Part shown: positions 1 through 7,683 of the stretch, in pieces
Position numbering within the stretch: the first letter of the stretch is position 1
Layout of the letters: every line of letters begins with the position of its first letter
Assembly: GCF_003696265.1 (NCBI RefSeq)
Contig: NZ_RFFH01000020.1
Span: forward strand, 46,348 to 110,347
Length of the DNA: 64,000 bases
Source: Nocardia stercoris
GTDB lineage: Bacteria > Actinomycetota > Actinomycetes > Mycobacteriales > Mycobacteriaceae
Direction: 5' to 3'
Notes under the pieces: generated by a model
The model's database searches: none
Seen by the model: only the letters and a program-made list of their open reading frames with translations
Told to the model about the DNA's origin: nothing
Made by a program: the position numbers and the translations under genes

Positions 1-42
1 CAACCGGACGCGAAAGCGCCTCGCGCCGAGACGACCTTCTCC

Positions 43-70
43 AAGGGGCACCCGCACAGGGTGTCCCTTT
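43..70. terminator. Hairpin terminator of an off-window gene
   Basis: An 11-bp stem (43-53 with 59-69, one G-T type mismatch) closes a GCACA loop and is followed by TTTCTC. This is the shape of a Rho-independent terminator. The gene it serves lies left of the window. No coding region is recognised in 1-139. Confidence 0.6.
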
Positions 71-184
71 CTCATGACCACTGCCGGTTCCGTGTCGAGG
101 CCGGGACGGTGTAGCTGACTCCACCTTCGATCGGGGTGATTGTGTCACCGCCCCGGCTCGTCGACCTGCCTACCGTTACCGAGT

Positions 185-1120
185 GTGACGAACAGGAACG
201 AATTGCGAACACCTCCCCGACACCAGCGGGACGATTCACGCGGTCGGGCAGTCAAGGAGTTGTGGTACTTCGTGCCGGCGGCCTATCTCGGCGCATGGCT
301 GGTGGCAACACCGTTGTGGCTGACGGGATTTCGGCGTGAAGCGCCGTCGCAGCACGCGGGCCCGTTGGTGGCGGCCTGCCTGTTCGCCATGATGGTCGTT
401 CCCGCCGTGGTCGCGATCCTGCTGACCCGATGGCGTCATCCGTGGCGTGACGTGCCGCGAATTCTATCGCTGGGACTGCCCAGCCCCCGGGGGCGCGCGC
501 TGGTTCAATGCCTTTGGGCGAGTACAGTTTTCGTCGCAATCACCCTGGTGGGATTGATACCCGCGGCGCTGTCGGGCGTGTATCGGCCAGCGTGGCCGCA
601 GTCCGCGTGGTCGCTGCTGGCTATGCCGTTGTCGGCGATTGTCTCGCTGCCCCTCTATCTCGGCGAAGAGATCGGCTGGCAGGGGTACATGATGCCGCGG
701 TTGACACTTCGCTTCGGTACCGTCACGGGTATCTGCGTGGGCGGCGTGCTCTGGGGTCTGTGGCATATGCCCATGACCGCGCTGGGCGGAAGCTATCCCG
801 GCCATCCGCTCTACGTCGCGATCCCCGCCGCCGTCGCGGTGGCAGTCGCCGCGGGTGCAATTATCGCTGTGATCCGGATCCGCACACACTCGGTCTGGCC
901 CGCCGTCGCAGCCCACCTCGGGTTGAACGAGTTCGCACTGCCGCTGCCGCAGCTCACCGCCGCGTCGGACCACGCGCCCGATCCACTGTTCGTCGGACCA
1001 CTGAGCCTCATCACGTGGCCGATCATGATGATCGCCGGCGGCATGGCGCTGTATACCATCAGCGGCGCCGGACATCGGCGTGGACTGCGTGGAACCGGTC
1101 GAAAATCAAGGGCCGCATAA
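185..1120 (+). CDS. CPBP family intramembrane metalloprotease
   Basis: Membrane protein of the CAAX-protease/bacteriocin-processing (CPBP, Abi) family. The signature is clear: EEIGWQGYMMPRL, in which the EE pair and a downstream Arg supply the active site, then GLWHMPM with the second-motif His, and HLGLNE with the third-motif His/Asn. About seven hydrophobic segments are visible. Family members cleave near membranes or serve as immunity or envelope proteins; the substrate here is unknown. The frame is open from a TTG at 140, but a GTG at 185 gives a usual N-terminus (MTNRNELRT). Neither start has a good ribosome site, so the start is uncertain. It stands alone and has no operon partners. Confidence 0.85.
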   Translation: MTNRNELRTPPRHQRDDSRGRAVKELWYFVPAAYLGAWLVATPLWLTGFRREAPSQHAGPLVAACLFAMMVVPAVVAILLTRWRHPWRDVPRILSLGLPSPRGRALVQCLWASTVFVAITLVGLIPAALSGVYRPAWPQSAWSLLAMPLSAIVSLPLYLGEEIGWQGYMMPRLTLRFGTVTGICVGGVLWGLWHMPMTALGGSYPGHPLYVAIPAAVAVAVAAGAIIAVIRIRTHSVWPAVAAHLGLNEFALPLPQLTAASDHAPDPLFVGPLSLITWPIMMIAGGMALYTISGAGHRRGLRGTGRKSRAA

Positions 1121-1293
1121 GCCCGCGCTCCCCCCCCGCGAGGACCGCGCTGTTCCGACAGCTACTTCTCGCACGGATATCCCTCAGCCCCGGCAGATGG
1201 AACGACAGGATCGCCCCGCTCGGCCGAACGATCACGCTCCTCGGCCCCCACGTGTCGGCAGGATCGCTGCAGTGCGCGTGAATAGCGGAGAAA

Positions 1294-1365
1294 TGATCAA
1301 GACCTGCGGATGACGGGAAGGACGCACCTTCCTGGATGATCTACGACAGATACAAGTCTTGATCA
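1294..1365. repeat. 10-bp inverted repeat upstream of IS remnant
   Basis: TGATCAAGAC at 1294-1303 and its exact reverse complement at 1356-1365 flank 52 bp just upstream of the truncated transposase. One or both arms may belong to the left end of the old insertion sequence. No matching right end was found nearby. The wider 1121-1401 gap otherwise shows nothing recognisable. Confidence 0.4.
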
Positions 1366-1401
1366 CTCCGACGCGCCAACGCCGGCCGGGAAGGTACGTC
1401 C

Positions 1402-1524
1402 GTGCTCACGGTAGTCCAGAACGTCGACGCCGATGGTGTCGAGGCCGCATCATCGCGGTCGTTGATCGATGAGATCGTCCGCGACGTGGCCCGGCAGATG
1501 CTCGCCGCGGCGTGGAAGGCCAGT
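1402..1524 (+). pseudogene. IS256-family transposase, N-terminal remnant
   Basis: A GTG start with a well-placed GGGAAGG ribosome site opens a protein beginning MLTVVQN. About 20 residues later comes SLIDEIVRDVARQMLAAA, which is the characteristic N-terminus of actinobacterial IS256-type transposases (LLDEIVR.GARRMLAAAL). After about 40 residues the similarity stops. The frame then runs on into unrelated sequence antisense to the SMR gene. The DDE catalytic domain is missing, so this is a dead fragment left by insertion and deletion. The identification rests on remembered family sequence, not on a search. Confidence 0.65.
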
Positions 1525-1586
1525 CACCCGGTGGGGGAGGGCCGGCAGCCCGAGCTGGTGCGGATCAAAAGGCGCACGATCGCTCC

Positions 1587-1961
1587 TCAGTCGATCTTGG
1601 TACGGTCGGCCAGCTTGAGCCAGATCACGCCGACGATGATGACCGCGAGCCAGAAGAGCTTGGCGGCGGACAGCTTCTCGGCGAAGAAGACCGGGCCCAG
1701 TAGTGCAGCTCCGGCGGCACCGATACCGGCCCAGATGGCGTAGCCGATGCCGACGTCGATGGTGCGCAGCGCCACGCTCAAGGCGAAGAGGGTCAGCAGG
1801 AAGAAGGCGATCGCCACGAGCGACCACGTCACGATGGTGAATCCACGGCTGCCCCCGACGGACAGGGCGTAGCCGACTTCGAAGGCGCCGGCCAGGAGCA
1901 GCACGAGCCAGTTGCGGAGATCGGTGGTGTGGTCGGTGGAAGTGGTCGACTCAGTGGTCAT
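1587..1961 (-). CDS. SMR family multidrug efflux subunit (partner 2)
   Basis: A 124-aa small multidrug resistance protein with four transmembrane helices. The first helix carries the essential membrane Glu in LLAGAFEVGYALSVG, and the last helices hold the GIGYAIWAGIGAAG motif. It lies 45 bp downstream of a second SMR gene on the same strand. This suggests an obligate heterodimeric pump of the EbrAB/YkkCD type that exports cationic drugs or guanidinium-like compounds using the proton gradient. An extra polar 15-residue N-terminus precedes helix 1. The MarR gene upstream probably controls the pair. Confidence 0.88.
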   Translation of the reverse strand: MTTESTTSTDHTTDLRNWLVLLLAGAFEVGYALSVGGSRGFTIVTWSLVAIAFFLLTLFALSVALRTIDVGIGYAIWAGIGAAGAALLGPVFFAEKLSAAKLFWLAVIIVGVIWLKLADRTKID

Positions 1962-2006
1962 GTGAATGTCCGATCAGCTCGATGGAGATGGTTTCGTGGA
2001 TGAGCG

Positions 2007-2327
2007 TCATGCCGCGCCGCTGAGCTGTAGTCCGACGACGCCGACGATGACGAGGGCGATGCCGGCGAACCGACGCCAGTCCAGGCGCTGCTCGAACAGC
2101 AGCGCGCCCAGTAGCACGATGCCGATGCCGGAGATGGACGTCCAGATGGCGTAGCCGACGCCGACGTCGAATGTCAGCAGGGCCAGGCTGAGGAAGTAGG
2201 TGCCGATCGCGCCGCTGACCAGCGTGACGACGGTCCATCGTAGGTTGGTGAATCCGGCGGCCCGGCCGGCGGCGACCGCGACGGTGATCTCGAAGACGAC
2301 CGCGACGGCGAGGTAGAGCCAGTGCAT
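2007..2327 (-). CDS. SMR family multidrug efflux subunit (partner 1)
   Basis: A 106-aa SMR protein with four hydrophobic helices. The membrane Glu is in VAVVFEITVAVAAG, and the dimer-interface motif is GVGYAIWTSISGIG. The ATG at 2327 (MHWLYLAV) was chosen because GGAG sits about 8 bp upstream; a TTG at 2342 is possible but less likely. It is the first gene of the pump pair. The two proteins differ enough to form an antiparallel heterodimer. A MarR-like palindrome lies 27-38 bp before the start. Confidence 0.88.
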   Translation of the reverse strand: MHWLYLAVAVVFEITVAVAAGRAAGFTNLRWTVVTLVSGAIGTYFLSLALLTFDVGVGYAIWTSISGIGIVLLGALLFEQRLDWRRFAGIALVIVGVVGLQLSGAA

Positions 2328-2353
2328 GGGAATCCACTCCAATCAATTGTCTG

Positions 2354-2365
2354 TACATGCATCTA
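2354..2365. promoter_or_regulatory. Candidate MarR operator upstream of the SMR pair
   Basis: TACATGCATCTA differs by one base from the perfect palindrome TACATGCATGTA found at the start of the MarR gene (2886-2897). It sits between the 3' end of the MarR gene and the SMR start, where a repressor would block the efflux promoter. Confidence 0.5.
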
Positions 2366-2402
2366 TATGGGTAGACGTGGCCGATCGTGCCGGCCTGTGG
2401 GG

Positions 2403-2900
2403 TCAGTCGGTCGCGCGGTTGAGCAGATCGCCGAACGAGGTCATGATGCGGCCGATGTGGGCTGGGTCCAGTGTTGGGTCGGTAGCGGGTGCTTGGTCGA
2501 GCAGTTGCCGAATGTGGTCGGCGAGCGGACCGTTGGCGTCGCGCAGGACCCCTTCACCGCGGTCGGTGATGACCGCGTAGACGCCACGGCCGTCGTCGGT
2601 GCAGATATCGCGGCGCGTGAGGCCCCTTGTGTCGAGCCTGTCCAGCAGTCGGGTCGCCGAACTCTGGTTCAGGCCGATCTGGGCGGCCAGCACGTTCACG
2701 CGTAGTTCCTTGTCGGGCGTGGCGGCGAGGCTCCGCAGTGCGCGATACTCCGTCAGTGAGATCCCGTGGTGGGTCATGAGCCATTTGCTCGCGTTGGCGT
2801 CCGCGGAGCCGACGAACGCCGCGATCTGTAGCCAGTCGTCGAGCAGTCTGTCCACGGAAGGGGCTCTGTCGTTCGGCACCCGGCTTACATGCATGTACAT
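2403..2900 (-). CDS. MarR family transcriptional regulator
   Basis: A 165-aa winged-helix regulator. The recognition region is LAAQIGLNQSSATRLLDRLDTRGLTRR, followed by a wing with RGVYAVITDRG, as in MarR/HTH_27 proteins. The ATG at 2900 (MYMHVSRV) is preferred over the longer open frame because a GGAG precedes it and upstream residues look non-coding. A second ATG at 2894 is possible. It lies just upstream of, and on the same strand as, the SMR efflux pair, and both genes carry near-identical palindromes. By family analogy it would repress itself and the pump until a drug-like ligand binds. Confidence 0.85.
   Translation of the reverse strand: MYMHVSRVPNDRAPSVDRLLDDWLQIAAFVGSADANASKWLMTHHGISLTEYRALRSLAATPDKELRVNVLAAQIGLNQSSATRLLDRLDTRGLTRRDICTDDGRGVYAVITDRGEGVLRDANGPLADHIRQLLDQAPATDPTLDPAHIGRIMTSFGDLLNRATD
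2886..2897. promoter_or_regulatory. Perfect palindrome at the MarR start codon
   Basis: TACATGCATGTA is a perfect 12-bp palindrome overlapping the two candidate start codons of the MarR gene. A near copy lies upstream of the efflux pair at 2354-2365, so autoregulation by MarR is the simple reading. Confidence 0.5.
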
Positions 2901-3325
2901 GAATCTAACTCCGCCGGGCACTGGCCTGCAACCCCTGGAGTACGGCCATCGGCGGGCCTGTGGGCTCGGCGTCTCGGGCGCGCCGCCAGCCACCGACCAT
3001 CCGGACATTGATTCGTTGGGTTTGTGGCTGGTCGGTTCGGTCACGTCTGACGCCGTCGTGGAGATGATCGCCGGTGTCAGCACCCGACCGTCGTCACCTC
3101 GCCGGACTGATGAGTCTCATGAATCTCTTTCTGGGGGTAGGGGTTCTGGACGCTCAGCTCCACGAATCTCCGTCGGCGACTACCCGACCAAGCACGCTCC
3201 CGGTTGTGTCGATCCGGCCAGCGATCGCGTTCGGGCAGGCCGATCATGAAGGAGATCGTCGGCCGGAGACTGAAACTCAGCTGATCCACGGGCTGTAGCG
3301 GAAGCCGGCGGCCGGATCGGCGCAA
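2901..3325. other. Gap without recognised gene
   Basis: This 425-bp stretch lies between the MarR start and the broken SDR gene. It should contain the MarR promoter near 2900-2960. No convincing gene, RNA or mobile element was seen in it; the open frames here lack family signatures and ribosome sites. Confidence 0.4.
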
Positions 3326-3698
3326 TCACCGACTACCGGCCCGCCGGCTGATGGCGCGGATCGCCTCCTTTGCCGCGGCGTAGGACGCCTGCGTGACATG
3401 GCCCTCGATGCCCGCGCCGGAGGCGAAATTGATCACCGAGCCTCGGGTGTCGCGCAGATCCGGATAGCAGGCCCGCATCAGCCGGAACGTGGGATGGAAG
3501 CCCGTGCCGAACGAGAGGTCCAGCATCTGCGCGGTGGTCTCGACCAACGGGCCTGACGAGAGGCGTGGGCGTTGTTCACAGCACGCTCACCGGCCCGAAC
3601 TCGCGGGCCGCGAAGTCCCGGATTCTCGCCGCGCTGTCCTTGCCGCGACCGATACCGCCGACACCACCGGTGATCGCGACCTTTTGATCCAAACGCAT
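3326..3698 (-). pseudogene. Short-chain dehydrogenase, broken
   Basis: The gene opens at 3698 with MRLDQKVAITGG and the cofactor glycine motif GGVGGIGRG, then jumps straight to sequence that normally lies about 50 residues later (AAREFGPVSVL) and stops at 3576. A second frame (3326-3547) continues the family: FRLMRACYPDLRDTRGSVIN with the strand before the active site, then the catalytic YAAAK. It ends early at AIRAISRRAGSR. An internal deletion, a frameshift and C-terminal loss are therefore visible. It cannot make a normal enzyme. Confidence 0.7.
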
Positions 3699-3758
3699 CG
3701 AATTCTCCTGTACCCGTGATTGTTCGGAAGGTGGTGGGCGTGGAACAACACCCTGGCG

Positions 3759-4550
3759 TCAGGTGCGGTTCAGTAGTTTTCGCATCAATTGCGCAGTTGC
3801 ACGGACCAATTCGGCGCGGGGGAATGCGGAGCGCTTCTGTGCCATCCGGTAGTTTCCGCCCGCGACCCACACCGGTCCGTCGGTGAGATGCGCCAAACCT
3901 TCGCGGGCGACGTCCTCCGGTTCGGACACCGCCAACCCGGGGATGTCGAAATTCAAGCCCGCCCGCTCCATCGCCGGGGTTCGGGTCACGCCGAGGACCA
4001 ACTCGACGACATCGACCCCGTACGGCTCGAGTTCGAGCCACAGTCCTTCGGCGAAGACCCGGCTGAACGCCTTGGCCGCCGCGTAGATGCCCTCGTGTTC
4101 GGCGCCCATGTAGCCCGACAGGGAACCGAGCAGCATGATCGCTCCGCGCCGGCGCTCCTTCATCCCGGCACCGAAATGCTGCGAAAGCTCCAGTTGGCGA
4201 TCGACATTGAGTGTGATCACCGCACGGAACCGGCGCATATCACCCGAGACGAACTCGTGCCCGTAACTGTTGGCACCGGCGTTGAAGATCAGGGTCCCGA
4301 CCTCGATATCGTCGGTTGCGGCTCGAATGCGGTCCACCGCGTCGGGTGCGAGCAGATCCACGGCCAGCGTGCGCACCTCGACGCCGTGGGCCCGGGCACG
4401 GGCCGCCGTCGCTTCGAGCGGATCGGGCTTGCGTGCGATGAGCACCAGATGCACACCCGCTCGGCTCAACTCGTCGGCGAAGGCCGCGCCCACCCCCTCC
4501 GAGCCGCCGGCGATGACGGCCCAGGGCCCGTACCGGTTCTTGTCGATCAT
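3759..4550 (-). CDS. SDR family NAD(P)-dependent oxidoreductase
   Basis: A 263-aa short-chain dehydrogenase. The Rossmann motif is GGSEGVGAAFADEL, the NAG motif is NAGANSYG, and the active site has Ser in GSLSG and Tyr/Lys in YAAAK. The ATG at 4550 (MIDKNRYGPW) was chosen for the GGAAGG ribosome site; the frame is open further upstream. The substrate is unknown. It is divergent from the TetR regulator at 4785, with an inverted repeat between them, so TetR control is likely. A degenerate SDR lies just downstream. Confidence 0.87.
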   Translation of the reverse strand: MIDKNRYGPWAVIAGGSEGVGAAFADELSRAGVHLVLIARKPDPLEATAARARAHGVEVRTLAVDLLAPDAVDRIRAATDDIEVGTLIFNAGANSYGHEFVSGDMRRFRAVITLNVDRQLELSQHFGAGMKERRRGAIMLLGSLSGYMGAEHEGIYAAAKAFSRVFAEGLWLELEPYGVDVVELVLGVTRTPAMERAGLNFDIPGLAVSEPEDVAREGLAHLTDGPVWVAGGNYRMAQKRSAFPRAELVRATAQLMRKLLNRT

Positions 4551-4651
4551 CTGTGGGGCCTTCCTCTTCCGCCGGGCGGCGGTGCCGACCGGTCCGGGCA
4601 CTCGAGGCCCGGCGAGGTCACGCTAGGCAACAATGTTCGGCAGGTTGTGGA

Positions 4652-4667
4652 CCATTCCGGTCAATGG
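4652..4667. promoter_or_regulatory. Inverted repeat between divergent SDR and TetR genes
   Basis: CCATT and AATGG are separated by CCGGTC, forming a 16-bp inverted repeat in the only promoter-bearing gap between the two divergent genes. Its size and place suit a TetR-type dimer. There is no direct evidence of binding. Confidence 0.35.
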
Positions 4668-4784
4668 GATGTGCGAGGCCGCGCCGTGGCATCCCACTCA
4701 TCGGAAGGCAGCCACGGTCGTCGCGCGGGTTTGACAGCATCGAGGCCGAACGTATCGGCACGACAGCGAAAGGAGGTGCAGCAC

Positions 4785-5402
4785 ATGGCGAGAATCGCCG
4801 AGCAACGCGACGCCGCGGCGCCGAGTTCCACCGAGCAGCACGCTCGGGTGGGACGCATCCTCGAAGCCGCCGCCGCCCTGGCCGCCGAGAAGGAATTCGA
4901 CCGAGTCCAGATGAGCGAGGTGGCGAAGGCCGCGGGCGTGGCGGTCGCCACGCTGTACCGCTACTTCCCTTCCAAGACACACCTTTTCGTCGCTGTCATG
5001 CTTCGCCAGATCGACCGCATGGGCGAGGGTTTCCGGCGTCGCCCCAGCACCGCGGAGCGACCCGCGGACGCGGTCTACGAAACCCTGGTGCGAGTGGTGC
5101 GCGGTTTGCTGCGCCGGCCGTTGCTGTCGGCGGCGATGATCCAAGCCAACAGCACGGCCAAACCGTCTGTCGTACCGGACACCACGCAGGTCGAACGGAA
5201 TTTCCGCGGCTTGCTCTACCACGCGGCGGGCATCGAGCGGCCGACCGAACGAGAAGCCATGCTGACCCGAGTCCTGATCCAGGCGGCCTTCGGAATCTTC
5301 CAGTCCTGCCTCAACGGGCGAATCGGTATCCCCGACGCGGAACAGGATCTGCGGGTGGCGTGCGATCTGCTGCTCGCCGAGTGGCCGGACACGCGCGGCT
5401 GA
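4785..5402 (+). CDS. TetR/AcrR family regulator, KstR-like
   Basis: A 205-aa TetR-type repressor with a strong AGGAGGTG site before the ATG at 4785. The DNA-binding helix-turn-helix is MSEVAKAAGVAVATLYRYF, followed by PSKTHLFVAVM. The block VQMSEVA..AGVAVATLYRYFPSK.HL resembles KstR, the cholesterol-catabolism repressor of mycolata, as do the length and the C-terminal layout (LLRRPLLSAAM). Whether it binds steroid-CoA esters is inference. The acyl-CoA ligase and SDR neighbours fit a lipid-catabolic role. The open frame extends about 1 kb upstream, but that part is antisense to the SDR gene. Confidence 0.85.
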   Translation: MARIAEQRDAAAPSSTEQHARVGRILEAAAALAAEKEFDRVQMSEVAKAAGVAVATLYRYFPSKTHLFVAVMLRQIDRMGEGFRRRPSTAERPADAVYETLVRVVRGLLRRPLLSAAMIQANSTAKPSVVPDTTQVERNFRGLLYHAAGIERPTEREAMLTRVLIQAAFGIFQSCLNGRIGIPDAEQDLRVACDLLLAEWPDTRG

Positions 5403-5436
5403 CCGCCGGGCGGTCCGCGATCGGACCACCCGGCGG
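5403..5436. terminator. Bidirectional terminator between TetR and acyl-CoA ligase genes
   Basis: A 15-bp stem with one mismatch (5403-5417 with 5422-5436) and a CGAT loop starts right after the TetR stop codon and lies 9 bp from the convergent ligase stop. It can serve both genes. Confidence 0.7.
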
Positions 5437-5444
5437 AACCCCGG

Positions 5445-7112
5445 TCAGAGGCTGATCGACCGGCGGATCACTTTCCCGGTCGCGTTGCGCGGCAAGGCTT
5501 CCGTGCGGATCAGCCACCGCGAGGGCACTTTGAAATAGGCCAGCCGCCCGGCAGCGAACTGGTGCAGCTCCGGCTCGTCGGCCGCTGTCCCCGGACGTAC
5601 CACCACGACCGCGGCGACCTCCTGGCCGAGATCCTCGTGCGGCACACCGATCACCGCGCATTCCAGCACCTCCGGATGCTCCTCCAGGCACTGCTCGATC
5701 TCGGTGGGATAGACGTTTTCCCCGCCGCGCAGGATCAGGTCCGAGCGGCGGCCGACCAGCCGCAACCGGCCCGCTTCGAGCACACCGAAATCGCCGGTCC
5801 GCAACCACCGGTCCGGGGAGATGGCAGCGGCGGTGGCGGCTTCGTCTTCCCAATATCGGAGCATCACGAACGGGCTGCGCACGCACACCTCGCCCTCGGT
5901 GCCGTCGGGAACGCGGACGCCGAAGGGATCCCGGATCTCCAGATCGACGGTGAGGATCGGCCGCCCGAGCGTGCCCGGCGCCTGTTCGAGATCCGCCGAG
6001 GTGGCCACCGCGATGGCCGTGCTGCATTCGGTGAGGCCGTAACTGTCGACGAGGGCGTCGCGCGCGAACGCGAATCGTTCCCGCAGCCGGTCCTGCAACG
6101 CGATCGACGAGGGCGCCGACGCCAAGGCGAACGCCGTCAGCGAGGACAGGTCGTAGTCGTCCAGGTTCTCGCAGGCCAGCAGGCGCCCGGCCATGGTCGG
6201 CACCGGCGCCCAGTTGGTGACCCGTTCCCGGTCGATCAGACCGAGCACGGCCGGCACGTCGAACGCGCCCTGATGCATCACCACCGCGCTGCCGGTCGCC
6301 AGGCGGGGGACCACCAGATTGTGCAGGCTCGCGATATGGAACAGCGGTGAGGTCAGCAGATAGCGCAGCGGGCTCGGTTCGGTGTCGGTGTAGGTGTGGC
6401 CGGACAGTTCGATCGCGAACGCGTCGGAGAACCGGTGGTAGTCGGCGACGGCCAGCACGTTGCGTTGAGAATGCAACGCGCCCTTGGGTTTTCCGCTGGT
6501 TCCGCTGGTGTAGAGGAGGACCGCCGGATCGTCCTCGTCGACCTCGGCCCGTGGCAGTTCGGCGCCGGCCCGGGCGGCGATCAGCCGCGGCACATCCGAT
6601 TCGACGGTGAGGACCGCGATCCCGGAAGTGTCGAGGCCGGTCAATGATTCGGCGCGCTTGGCATCGACGATCAGTACCGACGGACGGCAATGCCGCAGCG
6701 CGTAATCGGTTTCGCGGGGCGTCCACCAGCCGTTGAGGCCGACGCTGATGGCGCCCAGGCACTGCGTCGCCCAGAACGCGATCACCCACTCGGGGCTGTT
6801 GGCGGCCAGAATCGCCACCCGATCCCCGGCCCGCACCCCGAGATCGTCCCGCAACGCGGTCGCGAGCGCCGCGACCGCGGCCAGATGCTCGGCATACGAG
6901 ATCCGCCGGTCCGCGGTGACCAGGTAGTCCCGATCTCCCCAGGCCCGGCTGGCCGCCATCAGGTCACCGACGGCCCGGCCGCGACGGCGCATCACCGGCA
7001 TGGTCACGCCGAGCACCGTCTCGGGCACGATTTCGAACCGGCCGCCCGGCCCGGTCAGTCTGGTGATCACCGCTTCGATCTGTGCGTGCACTTGCGCTTC
7101 CTGTGTCGTCAT
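5445..7112 (-). CDS. Class I adenylate-forming acyl-CoA ligase
   Basis: A 555-aa enzyme of the FadD/long-chain acyl-CoA synthetase family that adenylates a carboxylic acid and transfers it to CoA. The phosphate loop YTSGTSGKPKGALHS, the A5 motif DSYGLTEC, the A7 TGDFG, the A8 hinge GRRSDLILRGGENVYP and the catalytic Lys in PRNATGKV are all present, so it should be active. The ATG at 7112 follows GAGGAAAG. It is third in a minus-strand group after an LLM oxidoreductase and a SnoaL-like protein, but a 67-bp gap with its own palindrome suggests extra control. The substrate is unknown. Confidence 0.9.
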   Translation of the reverse strand: MTTQEAQVHAQIEAVITRLTGPGGRFEIVPETVLGVTMPVMRRRGRAVGDLMAASRAWGDRDYLVTADRRISYAEHLAAVAALATALRDDLGVRAGDRVAILAANSPEWVIAFWATQCLGAISVGLNGWWTPRETDYALRHCRPSVLIVDAKRAESLTGLDTSGIAVLTVESDVPRLIAARAGAELPRAEVDEDDPAVLLYTSGTSGKPKGALHSQRNVLAVADYHRFSDAFAIELSGHTYTDTEPSPLRYLLTSPLFHIASLHNLVVPRLATGSAVVMHQGAFDVPAVLGLIDRERVTNWAPVPTMAGRLLACENLDDYDLSSLTAFALASAPSSIALQDRLRERFAFARDALVDSYGLTECSTAIAVATSADLEQAPGTLGRPILTVDLEIRDPFGVRVPDGTEGEVCVRSPFVMLRYWEDEAATAAAISPDRWLRTGDFGVLEAGRLRLVGRRSDLILRGGENVYPTEIEQCLEEHPEVLECAVIGVPHEDLGQEVAAVVVVRPGTAADEPELHQFAAGRLAYFKVPSRWLIRTEALPRNATGKVIRRSISL

Positions 7113-7131
7113 CACGGCTGTCTTTCCTCGA

Positions 7132-7148
7132 GTTGTGATGCGCACAAC
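7132..7148. promoter_or_regulatory. Palindrome upstream of the acyl-CoA ligase
   Basis: GTTGTG and CACAAC flank ATGCG, giving a perfect 6-bp-arm inverted repeat 20 bp upstream of the ligase start codon. It could be the operator of a local regulator such as the nearby TetR or IclR protein. Confidence 0.4.
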
Positions 7149-7179
7149 ATTTCACTGTGCGACATTCACCGAAGCGGGA

Positions 7180-7683
7180 TTACCGCTGAGTGAGACCTCG
7201 GGTGTCCGAGGTGTCGAGCGCGAGCAGTTCTCGCGCGTCGGCGCGACCGTCGAGCAGACGGCTGGTGCGCCGTGTCACCTTCCACTCGCCGCCGACGCGG
7301 GCGAATTCCCAGCGGTTGGCGGTGATCCGCGCGACCCGGAAGCCGTCGCCACCGCGAAGTACCAACTGCGACTTGCCGGTCGCCACCGCGGTGTCGCCGT
7401 CGACATGGATGTGTCCCGGTTCCAGCAGATGCGCGCACCCGCCGGCGATGAAGTCCTGATGTGCGCGCGAGCGAACCATGGCGATGATCTCGGCGTGTCC
7501 GCGCAATACTCCGGTGTCGATGTCGTAGACGCCGTCATCGGTCCACAGTGCGGCGACGGCGTCGGCGCTGCCGCTGTCGATCGCGGGCCCGTAGGCGGCC
7601 ATGAGCCCGCTGATGGCGAGCTTGTCCTCGAGTGTGCGTACGCGCGCGGCGAGTTGGGTCACCAGTTCGGCGGTGTCGGTCAT
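7180..7683 (-). CDS. SnoaL-like/NTF2-fold protein
   Basis: A 167-aa protein of the SnoaL-like (nuclear transport factor 2) superfamily. The N-terminal helix LEDKLAISGLMAAYGPAID and the strand pattern ALWTDDGVYDI, HLLEPGHIHVDGDTAVATG and ANRWEFARVGGEWKV are typical of the cone-shaped fold used by small dehydratases, isomerases and hydroxylases. The exact reaction cannot be read. The ATG overlaps the stop of the upstream LLM gene (ATGA), so the two are translated together. A role in ring or steroid metabolism fits the neighbours but is inferred. Confidence 0.82.
   Translation of the reverse strand: MTDTAELVTQLAARVRTLEDKLAISGLMAAYGPAIDSGSADAVAALWTDDGVYDIDTGVLRGHAEIIAMVRSRAHQDFIAGGCAHLLEPGHIHVDGDTAVATGKSQLVLRGGDGFRVARITANRWEFARVGGEWKVTRRTSRLLDGRADARELLALDTSDTRGLTQR

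Noticed and set aside
4624..4645. KstR-type operator upstream of the KstR-like gene
   Set aside because: AACAATGTT has a 3-bp centre, whereas the KstR site needs a 2-bp centre (AAC-N2-GTT). The inverted repeat at 4652-4667 is a better candidate.
3789..4784. Upstream in-frame extension of the TetR gene
   Set aside because: The region is antisense to an SDR gene with intact motifs, and the strong AGGAGGTG before 4785 marks the true start.
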